Shown here in pieces: positions 21,661 through 32,200 of a stretch of 64,000 bases of DNA. This DNA comes from Ovis canadensis. Its lineage: Eukaryota > Chordata > Mammalia > Artiodactyla > Bovidae. Location: NCBI RefSeq assembly GCF_042477335.2, contig NC_091256.1, forward strand, positions 47,571,001 to 47,635,000. The letters run 5' to 3'. Every line of letters starts with the position of its first letter. Position 1 is the first letter of the stretch. The notes below the pieces were generated by a model. That model saw only the letters and a program-made list of their open reading frames with translations, was not told where the DNA came from and did no database searches. The position numbers were made by a program, and so were the translations under genes.

Positions 21661-22425
21661 CACAAATTAGCTGCAAGGGTTGGGGAGGGAATGGGGTAAG
21701 GAGTCCTTTCTCTTTTGGAGCAGAGTACAAAAGAGTCTTATGGAAATAACAGGTGGAGGAACTATTTTAAAAATAAATGCTAAATGTTAAAACAAATTTA
21801 AATATTTTACAGCCACATTAACAAATGCTTGAGCAAAATCATTGTTCTTATTTTGGTTTTATGCAGGGGATTCTGTATTTTAAATGGATATAACTGATCT
21901 ACAGAAGAAACAACTGTTGAGCTCAGTTTGGCAATTGCAGCACAATAGGAATATCCAATTTGATACTTATGAAATATAGCAGAGAAAGTATAATCTTTGG
22001 AGAACATCGCTCAAGCTCAAAAATGCAGTTCATCAATTGATTTTTATTATGTAACGTGTTATTATTTATTTATGATGGCCCATCATAAAACACCTTTTTA
22101 GAGGCCTGTAAAAATGTCCACAAAAATGTTTATAACAAATTACCCTAATTGGTTTCTTTACCTATCAGTAAAGAAATCCTCAAAAGACAACTCTGATCAA
22201 GTAACAACATATTTTAATGTCAACTTAATGATTTTTTTTTTGGTCTGATTCATCTGAGTTGTACTTTCAAATGGGTGGCAATAAATTTCTTTACCTGCTT
22301 TAGTTTGAATATTGATTTTTTTTCCCTCCAGAATGATGTACTTCAATTCAAGTCTTCATCTAGTTTATACTATTTACAACTTACTCTTCAGTCTTTCTTT
22401 TAAGTTTACAGAGCATAAAACTTAG
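21661..22425. other. Intergenic, no feature recognised
   Basis: AT-rich DNA between BLZF1 and the first L1. No gene or clear repeat was seen. Confidence 0.5.
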
Positions 22426-22429
22426 AAGG

Positions 22430-23460
22430 AAAAATAGAGGAAAACCTTCATGACAGTGGATTTGGCAATGATTTCTTGGCTATGACACCAGAAGTACAGG
22501 CAACAAAAGAAAAAAATGGATGAATTAAACCTCATCAAAATTAAAACTTTCTGCATAGCAAAAGAAACACTCAACAAAATGAAAAGGCATCCTGAAAAAT
22601 GAAGGAAAATATTCACAAGTCATGTATCAAGGGTCTACTGATGAGAATAAATGAAGGGCTGCAAATCAACAACTGAAAAAAAAAATCCAATTTTAAAAAA
22701 ATGGGCAAAGTAACAGACATTTCTCCAAAAGAGATATACAAATGGCCAATAAGGACATCAAAAGATGCTCAGCATCACTAATTATTAAGTAAATTCAAAT
22801 TGCTATCACTTCACACCCAGAATGGCTACTACCAATAAAGCAAAATAACAAGTATTGGCAAAGATGTGGAGAAACTGGAACCCTTGTGCATTGCTGGTTG
22901 GTATGCATACAACTGCCATATGATCCAGGAATTCCACCTTGAGGTAGATACCCAGAAGAATTGAAAGCAGGGACTCAAAAGGACATTTGTATACCAATGT
23001 TCATAGCAGCATTATTCACAATAGCCAAAAAATAGTAACACGTGTCCTTTGATGGATGGATACATAAACAAAATGTTGTATATACATGTAGTGGAATATT
23101 ATTCAGCTTAGAAGGAGTAAATTCTGATGCTACAGCATAGATGAACCTTTAAAACTCCATATTGAGATCCGACACAGAAGGACAAATAATGTATGATTCT
23201 ACTTATATGAGGTACCTGAAGTGATTAATAGAAATAACAAGTAGAATAGTGGTTACCTGGGGTTAAGGGAAAGCAGAATAGAGAGTTTTTGTTTGCTAGG
23301 TACAGAGTTTCAGTTTGGGAGGATGAAAAATCATGAAGACAAAGGGGTAATGGTTGAAAAACATGAATGTACTTAATGACACAATTATACATTTTAAAAA
23401 ATGGTCAAAATGATAAATCTTAGGTTATATATATTTTACCACAATAAAAAAAATTCTATA
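22430..23460 (+). mobile_element. L1 3' part (end of ORF2 and 3' UTR)
   Basis: Old L1 ORF2 end wording is present (AAACCTCATCAAAATTAAAA, then AATGGCCAATAAGGACATCA, then GGAGAAACTGGAACCCTTGT). It runs through to ATTATTCACAATAGCC and an A-rich tail near 23450. Confidence 0.85.
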
Positions 23461-23947
23461 CATACACTCATAACCACAAACTGGTGGCACACTTTGCAAC
23501 TGTTGGTTAAAGAGTGTCAGTAATACTAACAATAGCTCGATAACAGTTAATTGAGCTAAACAGGCCAAGAAAGAAAAAAAAACGACTTCATATTAACAAT
23601 CTAAATACTATACCTGAAGGAACTAGAAAAAGAAAAGCAAACAACCCACAGCTAGCAGAAGGAAGACAATTGAAATTAGAGTGGAGAGAAAATAGAAAAA
23701 TAGAGAATGAAAATCAAAAGCGGGTTCTGTGAAAAGATCCACAAAATTGGCAAACCTATAACCAGAGTGACAAAAAAAGTTGCAAATACCTCAACTCAGA
23801 AATGAGTGGGGGGGACATTAGCAATCTCATTTAAATAAAGGAATAATTATATACCAACAAATAACCTGGATGAAATAGACAAATTCCTAGAAACACAATT
23901 TACCAAAACTGACTCAAGGAGAAATGTAAAATGTGAAAAGGCTTATG

Positions 23948-24160
23948 TGTGAGTGTGCTTAGTCGCTCAGTTGTATCCAACTCTTTGGGATTCTATGGAC
24001 CGTAACCCGCCAGGCTCCTCAGTCTGTGGGGATTCTGCAGGCAAGAAAACGAGTGGGTTGCCATGCCCTCCTCCAGGGGATCTTCCCAACCCAGGCATTG
24101 AACCCAGGTCTTCTGTAATGCAGGTGGATTCTTTACCATCTGAGTCACCAGGAGAAAGGC
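23948..24160 (-). mobile_element. Bov-tA SINE, reverse
   Basis: It runs from GTGTGCTTAGTCGCTCAGTT through CCAGGCTCCTCAGTCTGTGG and ends near CATCTGAGTCACCAGGA. Confidence 0.87.
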
Positions 24161-24812
24161 TTGTAATGAGAGATTACAGCAGTAATCAAAAACCTCCCAA
24201 CACCAAGAGCTATAGATGTTGGATGATAGTGATGTGTAAATTTAGGTTCATTAATTGCAACAAATGAACCACCTTGTGGGAGATGATGACGGGAGATTTT
24301 AAGGAGGGAGGAAGCAGGAGTTACATGGGAACTCTGTACTTTCTGCTCAGTTTCTCTATGAACCTAAAACTGCTCTAAAAAACAAACTGTACTAAGAAAC
24401 AAAAAACTCCCAACAAAGAAAAGTCCAGGGCCAGATAGTTTCACTGGTGACTTCTGCCAAAAATTTAAAGAGTTAATAGCAATCCTCCCAAGAAAATAAA
24501 AGACGGAACAGTTCATTCTATGAGGCCAGCATTACCTTGATACCAAAGCCAGACAAAGATCCCCCAAGAAAAGAGTATTACAAAAAAAAAAAAAAAACTC
24601 TTAAAAATACAGATGAAAAATCCTCACAAAATACTAGCAAACCAAATGGAATATCATAGAAAAGGGGATTTATATACCACCAAGAGGTATTTGTCTCAGG
24701 AATGCAAGGGTGCTTCAATATTAAGAATGTCATGAATAGAACAAAGGAGAAAAAGCCCATTATCATTTCACTTGACACAAAAAGCATTTAATAAAATCCA
24801 ACATACTTTCAT

Positions 24813-25040
24813 GATGAAGTGAAGTGAAGTTGTGAAGTTGCTCAGTCGTGTCCGACTCTTTGCAACCCCACGGATTGTAGCCTACCAGGCTTCTCAGTCC
24901 ATGGGATTTTCCAGGCAAGAGTACTGGAGTGGGTTGCCATTTCCTTCTCCAGGGGATCTTCCTAACCCAGGGATCGAACCCAGGTCTCCCACACTGGAGG
25001 CAGATGCTTTACCCACTGAGCTACCAGGGAAGCCCACCCC
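24813..25040 (-). mobile_element. Bov-tA SINE, reverse
   Basis: A GAAGTGAAGTGAAGT tail is followed by TGCTCAGTCGTGTCCGACTC and ends CTACCAGGGAAGCCCA. CATGAT occurs on both sides as a possible short TSD. Confidence 0.9.
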
Positions 25041-25161
25041 ATGATAAAAGCACTCAAAAAAAAGTAATAGAAGAATAGAAATAAGTACAAGAGAGGAATA
25101 AGAATAGGACTTGACCTCAACTTTATAAAGGACATTTATGGAAAACCCACAGCTAACATCA

Positions 25162-25384
25162 TGCATGTGTGCATGCTATGTTGCTTCATGTCCGACTCTA
25201 TGTGACCAGATGATCTGTAGCCCACCAGGCTCCTCTGTTTGTGGGATTCTCCAGGCAAGAATACTGGAGTGGGTTGCCATGCCTTCCTCCAGGGAATCTT
25301 CCTGACCCAGGGATCAAACCTGCATCTCATGACTCCTGCACTGGCAGGCGGGTTCTTTATCACTAGTGCCACCTGGGAAGGCCC
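25162..25384 (-). mobile_element. Bov-tA SINE, reverse, in L1
   Basis: A standard reversed body lies between CAGCTAACATCAT (25150-25162) and CAGCTAACACCAT (about 25383-25395), a near-identical duplication of the L1 target. Confidence 0.9.
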
Positions 25385-25457
25385 AGCTAACACCATACTT
25401 AAGGCTAAAAGACTAAAAGCTTTCCTCCTAAGATCAAGAACAAGATAAGTATGCCCA

Positions 25458-26936
25458 GGCAGAGTGGAGTAGCAGCCAGAGATGTTCTGTTCTGAGGAGC
25501 AGCCAGTGGTGTGATGGTGCAAGCCATGGACCATTCACACCTGAGACGGACTATGGAAAAGCAAGTACTGGAGGTGGAAGTCCAAGTCAAACATAGAAGG
25601 ACAGCCTCGCTGAGCAACCTGGAGTGTCACCTGTACCTGAGGTAATCTCAGCAGCAGCAGCAACAAGTACCTGTGGTTGATTTCCAGGCAGAACTGAAAC
25701 AAGCATTCTTAGCTGAGACACCAAGCAATGGTTAAAGCAGTATTGGAACACCTGGGTGGCTGATTCCAAAAGACACAATCAAATAAAACTACCTTCTCTT
25801 AGGTCTTAAGGATCCCAAATCTTTGCTATGGGCATTGGAGCTGGTGGAACAGCAATCATGACTGTGGGAAGGAGCAGCAAGATGCTGCCGCACACTGACC
25901 ATAGGATAGAATATATCCTGAGATGGCCAGACCTTCATCGGTACGTTCAAGACTTTTGACAAACGTATGAACTTGACCCTCTATGACTGTGATGAGTTCA
26001 GGAGGATTGAGCCAAAGGATGTGAAACAGCCACAGCATGAAAAAAAAGTGAGTTTTGGGTCAAGTGTTGCTCTGTGGGGAAACTTGGTTTCCATGACTCT
26101 GAAGGGAAAGATACTGGCATTGCTCAGGTACCTCTTGCTGGAGCTGCAGGAGGCCCTGGGGTTGGCAGGGCAGTTAGCGGAGATGTTTCAGCTGGTGTTC
26201 CAATTCCCTAGGTCCCTGCTGGAACAGCAGGCTCTGTCCAAGGGATTGAGGGGTCATCCCAACAGGTAGTGACCCCACAGGGAAGAGGCACAGTAGCAGC
26301 TGCTGCAGGTGCTGCTACTGCCAGCACTGCTGGAGCCCCAAGTAGTATCCATGAGGATGGGGGACTGCCCCTGCCGCCATCAGTTGGTCGAGCAACCCCA
26401 CCTCCAGGAATTATGGCTCCTCCACCTGGTATGAGACCACCATGGGCCCACCACTTCCTTCCCCCTACTCAAGAGATATCAACAGGCATGCCCCCTCCAG
26501 GAATGAGGACCCCCCTTCACCAGGAATAAGAGGTTCACCTCCTCCAAGAAAGCATCTACTAAGACCTGAGGGTACTACTGATTCTTCTTAGTCACTTTTT
26601 TTCCACAATGAATCTTGTGAAATATGTGGAGTGTTTGTGAACTTTTGTCTCCTTTGCTGCATTAATGCAAGTGAAAGTGTTAGTAACTCAGTCATGACTG
26701 ACTCTTTGCAACCCCATGGACTATACCCTGCCAGGCTCCTCTGTCCATGGGATTCTCCAGGCAAGAATACTGGAGTGGGTTGCCACTCCCTTCTCCAGGA
26801 GAACCTCCCGACCCAGGGATTAAACCCAAGTCGCCTGCATTGCAGGCAGATTTTTTACCATCTGAGCCACCATGGAAGCACTGCTACATTAAGATCAACT
26901 AATAGACACATATGGGGAAAAAAAATGATGTCCACT
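25458..26936 (+). pseudogene. SNURF-SNRPN processed pseudogene
   Basis: This is an intronless copy of the bicistronic SNURF-SNRPN mRNA inserted in an L1. The SNURF frame starts at ATG 25514 and runs 73 codons to TAA 25733-25735. It is recognisable from VEVQVKHRRTASLSN and QVPVVDFQAELKQAFLAETP, with a premature TAA at 25643-25645 before an expanded Gln run. The SNRPN (SmN) frame begins at ATG 25858 (MTVGRSSKML). It continues in shifting frames through the Sm domain (FRRIEPKDVKQP), AGAAGG-like and [14 protein letters not shown] segments to the PPPGM repeats near 26400-26530, and its stop is lost at about 26568. A Bov-tA SINE at about 26669-26878 interrupts the 3' UTR, and an A-run follows near 26920. 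The parent gene makes an snRNP core protein and is imprinted. This copy cannot encode either protein. Confidence 0.9.
26669..26878 (-). mobile_element. Bov-tA SINE inside the SNURF-SNRPN retrocopy
   Basis: A reversed SINE runs from AGTGAAAGTGTTAGTAACTC to GAGCCACCATGGAAGC. CTGCATTAA before it and CTACATTAA after it look like a diverged target duplication. It postdates the retrocopy. Confidence 0.88.
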
Positions 26937-27065
26937 TTCACTACTCCTACTCTACATTATACTAGAAGTTTTAGCCAGAGAAGTCAGTCAAGAAAGATAA
27001 ATAAAGGCATCCCATTTGGAAAGGAAAAATTAAAACTATCTCTATTTGCAGATGATATCTAGCCT

Positions 27066-27270
27066 ACATGGGCATCCCTGGTGGCTTGGCCATAAAGACT
27101 CTGCATGCAATCCAAGAGATGTGGGTTCAATCCCTGGGTCAGGAAGATCCCCTGGAGAGGTAAATGGCTACACACTCCAGTATTCTTGCCTGGGAAACTC
27201 CATGGACACAGAAACCTAGCGGGTTACCATCCATGCGGTCACAAGAATCAGACATGACTTAGCAACTAAA
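27066..27270 (+). mobile_element. Bov-tA SINE
   Basis: The head GGGCATCCCTGGTGGCTTGG is followed by a normal body and ends near CATGACTTAGCAACTAAATA. Confidence 0.87.
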
Positions 27271-27570
27271 TACCACCACCACCATCTATCCTATACAAAG
27301 AAAATTCAAAATTTTTTCACCAAAAAATGTAGTACTAATAAATGCAGCCATGTTTCAGGGTACAACATCAATATACACAAATCTGTTTGTGTTTCAAGTA
27401 TAGAACACAAAGAAAAGAAAACAATTCCATTTGCAATAGAATCCAAAAGAATAAATATCTATGAATAAATTTAACAAAGCAGGTGAAAGACTTATACACT
27501 GAAAACTATAAAACATTGCTGCACTAAATGAAAAGACATCCTGTGTTTATGGGTTAGAAGACAGTCTCAT

Positions 27571-27849
27571 GATGGAGAAGGAAATGGCAACCCACTCCAC
27601 TACTCTTGCCTGGAAAATTCCATGGATGGAGGAGCCTGGTAGGCTATAGTCCATGGGGTCGCAAAGAGTCAGACATGACTGAGCAACTTCACTTTCTTTC
27701 TTTCCCTAGTTCTTTTGGAGAAGGGACTGGCAACCCACTCCATTGTTCTTGCCTGGAGAATCCCATGGATGGATTCCCTGTCTATGGAGAATCCCATAGA
27801 CTGGTGGGCCACAGTCTATGGGGCTGCAAACAGTCGGACACAACTAAGC
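27571..27849 (+). mobile_element. Two Bov-A2 SINE monomers
   Basis: One monomer runs about 27571-27700 (GGAGAAGGAAATGGCAACCC start). A second, with a small internal duplication of GGAGAATCCCAT, runs about 27715-27849. Both end in GACTGAGCAAC / CAACTAAGCAAC and lead into a microsatellite. Confidence 0.85.
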
Positions 27850-27867
27850 AACACACACACACACACA

Positions 27868-27918
<51 letters not shown>
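27850..27918 (+). repeat. (AC)n(TC)n compound microsatellite
   Basis: About ten AC units are followed by about 24 uninterrupted TC units, directly at the 3' end of a SINE. This length is likely to be polymorphic. Confidence 0.98.
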
Positions 27919-27920
<2 letters not shown>

Positions 27921-28020
27921 GAAGATGGCAATGCTACCTAAAGCAAATGACAGATTCACTGCAATCCTTATGAAAATTTCAGCAGCCAGTTTTGCAAAAC
28001 TGTTGTGGAATACTTAAATG

Positions 28021-28889
28021 TCAAATTGGTTCTTATCATTAAAAATAAACATTAAACAACACAAGACTAGTTATAATGAAAAGTTAAATTGCCTGGTATA
28101 CGCTCAAAGTGCTGTAATAAGCTGAGAAAGGATTGAATAATTCTGTTTTCTAATTTAGGGTCAAGTGATTAAGGTACAAATATCCAGTTGTTAAGAACCC
28201 TGTCTTCTGAAGCTTTAAAAGAACTCCTACAGCAATTCTCCACTCTCCATCACACTTGTATGTTTGCCTTTGTCCTCCACTCCTCAAGTGCTCTTACACA
28301 CATCAAAGATACTGTTTCCCCACACGTGGAATTACAAATGTCTACCAAGGTATGTAGGCTTTATAGTAAAACTAAAAGAAAGAATTCTGCAACCATACAA
28401 ATCTCAGAATCTGTGAGCAAACTGCTCACCTCTATAGTTTCTTCATCTGCAAAACAAGAATGAGTAATAGGGTTGTTATAAGATCAAATTATTTATGTAA
28501 AGCATTTACAACAATACCAGGTACATTATGAACTCTCAATAAGAGCTGTATGATTTTGTATAACATACCCAAAATAGTTATGCTTTTTGTTTTTTTAAAG
28601 AACATGCGGAAGTATGCCTAACCTATTGCTTAGCTTGCTACAGCTATTCAAAATTGACATAATTAGGACTGTGTATGAGGCCTTGATCCAGATTTGGTTA
28701 AGAGGTCACTTCTCCTGCCTTATGAAATGTTCTACTGCAATTTTTTAAAATGATAATAGGAACTAAGAATAGGTACCTGTCCCTTTTTTGTGTCTGTTTC
28801 AGCTAGAAATGTTAAAATAACTTGGAAGTAAAGAAATGTAGAGTTCATTTGTTCAATTTTTTGCATGGACTAAGATGGTATAACACATT
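28021..28889. other. Intergenic between converging genes
   Basis: AT-rich DNA before the CCDC181 transcript end. A MIR/L2-like stretch may lie at about 28430-28560 (CTTCATCTGCAAAACAAGAA, then GCATTTACAACAATACCAGG). Nothing else was recognised. Confidence 0.4.
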
Positions 28890-29080
28890 ACAATGCTGCA
28901 AGATAAGAAATTTATTTTGCTCTACTATTAAAGGAAATAAGACAAATTCACCATCAACACCATCAAAAGATAAGTAGCACTTCCATAATTTAGAGCATAA
29001 CCAAAGCACACAGGCCATAAGAAATGATATCCAAAATTTTGAGGACAGCAGCTTCCAAATGAAGTATTTAATAAATACCT
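28890..29080 (-). promoter_or_regulatory. CCDC181: CCDC181 3' UTR and likely poly(A) signal
   Basis: Downstream of the stop on the - strand, an AATAAA hexamer is read at 28916-28911, about 165 nt after the stop, and would place the transcript end near 28890. A second hexamer lies much nearer the stop, around 29068-29073, which seems too close to be the main signal. Confidence 0.5.
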
Positions 29081-29243
29081 TCAGTTGTAATGATCAGTAA
29101 AACGGAAAGATTTGGCTTCTGACATATTATATAGGTGGCACTGTAACTGTTTAGACCGCTTTGCTTCTAGTCGGAGCTGTCTAGCTCTTTCTTTGACAGC
29201 TTGTTGCTCTGCTATTTTTTCTATCTGTTTTCTTCTTAGCCAT
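29081..29243 (-). CDS. CCDC181: CCDC181 last coding exon and stop
   Basis: The acceptor TTTCTCTACAG ends at 29244 and the stop TGA is at 29083-29081. It encodes [20 protein letters not shown] to ...[17 protein letters not shown], the conserved CCDC181 C-terminus. Confidence 0.95.
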
Positions 29244-32200
29244 CTGTAGAGAAAGACATAATCAGATCTGGTATCAGCCTGGATATATCTTCACGCTATA
29301 AAGTTATTACTATAGACAATTATAGGAAATTGGACTTATATTGAAATGCTCTGGTCACAACACAAATTAGTATTAACTGAAAAATTTCATTCTTATACCA
29401 AAGGCTCACACTAGGAAAGCATGGTAACATTCACAATCAAATATTTGAAATGAAGTTTGTCTTATAATGAAACTGCCAACTAAAAAACTTTTTAAAGTGA
29501 TTTACAAACTATTTTACATGCGGCATACATAATATGTAAAATGAATTTTAAATCTTTTTTAAAATATGATTTTCTAAACAACTAAGTGTTTGACTGGTTC
29601 CATATAATTTATTTAGCAGCATGCAGAAATGCTGCCTTGCTATTCTTGGTAGAGAAATCATAGAGTTCCTGCTTTTCAGTGAATAAAATTATTCTTCCTT
29701 AAAATGGAAAAATAAGCCTAAGAAGAAAAAACATCAAAAAAGGTGATGGGAAAGGCCACATTCTAACAAATTTAAGTCTATAAAGCTTGCTTAGGTTAAA
29801 TAACATTAAAAATAACTATATATATTACATCTCTGGTATGAAAGTGCATATGTGGTGTGTGCATGTGTGTATATATGTTTTCAGAAATAAATCCAAACAA
29901 CTAAATGACTGCACTAGCATAAAAGGGACTTAAGAAACCTCTAATCCAATGTTGTATGGTCTTGAATTGGATAGTAGTTTGAGCAAATTAACTGCAGTCC
30001 CTTAGGGGTCAACTGGGAAAGGAAAGAAAGAAAGAGGCTAAGAAACTAAGAAAGAGAAAGACAGCAGAAAAGAAAGAAATGAACTTCAAACAGTGGACTA
30101 AATTTCCACTCCCTTTCCCAAGTCTTGCTGGCAAAATTATGAAGCCAGATCTGTTTCCTCAGAATAAGCCAGGTATTACACTCTTACCCAGGCAACTAAA
30201 AGGAGACTGGGTTTGCCTTCAATTACCAAAATAGGTTTCTAAATCCCCCTTTCATCTGGTCTGTACAGATCTTCCTCCTCTTTACAGAAAAAATACTTAC
30301 TGGTTAAGTGCAACTCTTTATTCAGTCTTCTGAGGACTAAGTAGGAGAAGCTGTAACCAATCTTGGGCCCACTTCTCCAAGCAATGAACAAATCAATCAA
30401 TCAATGGGAGGCTATCAAAAGTTATCACACTGGTGCCATTAAGAAATAGTTTTAGTATTAAAACATATCTTGAAAGAATGGTATAGATATTATGCAAAGC
30501 ATGGAGTTAAAGAATTTTCTCACATATTTTTAAAACTGTGGCTTTAAAACTGTATAGGTATATAATGTAAGGGATTACTTTTTTTTAAGTTCTATTGACT
30601 ATATAATTGTCTAAGTTGCCCCTGAGGAGGAGGGGAAACACCCTTCTTTTGACTTACTGTTTAAAGGCCCGGTCACGGCCTTCTGTTCCTTTAAGGAAGA
30701 CTAAGCACTCCTCTTGCTTCCGCAGTTCTTCTGTCTTTCTTTCTTTCAGTTGTTCTTCATGCTTTTTTTTAAGCCATAATCGAAAAGCTTGCTGTGGATC
30801 TCTGTTTTCCTGCTGTTCGCAAAAGTAAGTTTTGCTTAAAGAAATGAAAACTACTTTTTAAGGCCCTGCCAATAGAACCCTATAAGAATACATGTCCTAT
30901 TCACAATTGTTCATAATAATGCCAGTCTCATTACTTGCACTCTTAGCATCCAAACCAAATATATGACCTCTGAATCAACACTCACTGCCCTCTTGCTTCC
31001 TTCAAAAGTCTTACTGAGGTAATCAATAAATGGAGAATGTCAAGATGCAGTGATTGGCAAACTTTTCAAAACTGAGCCCTTTGACAATTAAAATAATTTT
31101 GCACATTGACACAAGCATATAAAGTCAGTATGAGTGACGTATTGGTATCAATTACTGAAGGAAGCTCCACTGGAATTGAAAATCAATGACCCAACATTTG
31201 TGTTATTCAACCTTTCTTTTAAATTATTCTTTCATTTTTAAGAGCACCTGCCAAGCCCATCTCCAAAAATGCAATTATTACTATGGAACATGGCAATAAG
31301 GATTTTCAACCATAAGAATTTTTTCATAAGGATAATTGCCATGAGAATTTTGTCATAAGAATGGGCTAGTGGGAATAGCTTATTGTATGGTTCTTCAAAC
31401 TTTATGATGGATACAGTCCTCAAGGAGTTTTTAAAAGCTGAAAGAGCTCTTATTTGAGAGAGTAAAGAGAGCAAAGGGAAAGATTTTGGGGCTCTTCAGC
31501 CTTGGAAAACGCATGATTCATTATATGGATGCCTGGCTAGAATACAAAAGGAAAAGATGCATTCATTTAATACTTTTGCCACATCTGAGTTCTGTGATAG
31601 CTCCTACATCTTGTATTTTCCTTTATCTGTAGCCCACACTGCCAAGTATGCTCCAGTCTAATTTATTTAATTTATATAACCTAGAATCTTTGGTGTATAA
31701 TGCAGAACTTTGTGAAGAGGTCCTATGGACCTACAAGACCATTGCTGAACACCTGAAAGTTTGGGAGTATCTGGAGATTACTAAAAAGTGTTCAATCTGC
31801 AACTATAGATTAAAAGAGTTAGGAATGCAGGGACAGACAGGATTGATGGATATCACTGTTCATCTATTCATTCAACAGATATTCACAGAGCATCTACTAC
31901 ATACAGCATCTACCTGTACAGAGCTACTGCTACTGCTGCTGCTGCTGCTGCTAGGTCACTTCAGTTATGTCCGACTATGCACCAAAGGTGGGGGGGTGGG
32001 GAAACAAGGCTCCCTTTCTCATACATTCTATACCAGCACTGTATGATACATAGCCACTAGTCACAAGTAACTACTTAAATAAAATTAGAAATTCAGTATC
32101 TCGGTCACATTAGCTACATTTTAAGTACTTAACAGTCATATTATGGCCAGTGGCCACTTTACTGGACAGTGTAGATACAGTGTTACCATCATCACAGAAA

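Larger units (their letters stand above)
23560..28020 (+). mobile_element. L1 ORF2 remnant split by SINEs and a retrocopy
   Basis: L1 ORF2 text appears in order in pieces: about 23580-23945, 24390-24810, 25041-25160, 25386-25457, 26925-27065, 27290-27570 and 27925-28015. It includes the reverse transcriptase active-site region near 27040 (TTTGCAGATGATAT). The gaps are filled by Bov SINEs and the SNURF-SNRPN retrocopy, so all of these are younger than the L1. Confidence 0.8.

Noticed and set aside
26269..26529. Proline-rich open frame that resembles a splicing factor
   Set aside because: It is the surviving SNRPN tail in a broken processed pseudogene. Stops and frameshifts upstream prevent the normal product.
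31648..32046. 132-residue open frame in a CCDC181 intron
   Set aside because: The last third is a CTG-repeat SINE scrap (poly-Leu). The rest matches nothing known and has no splice support.
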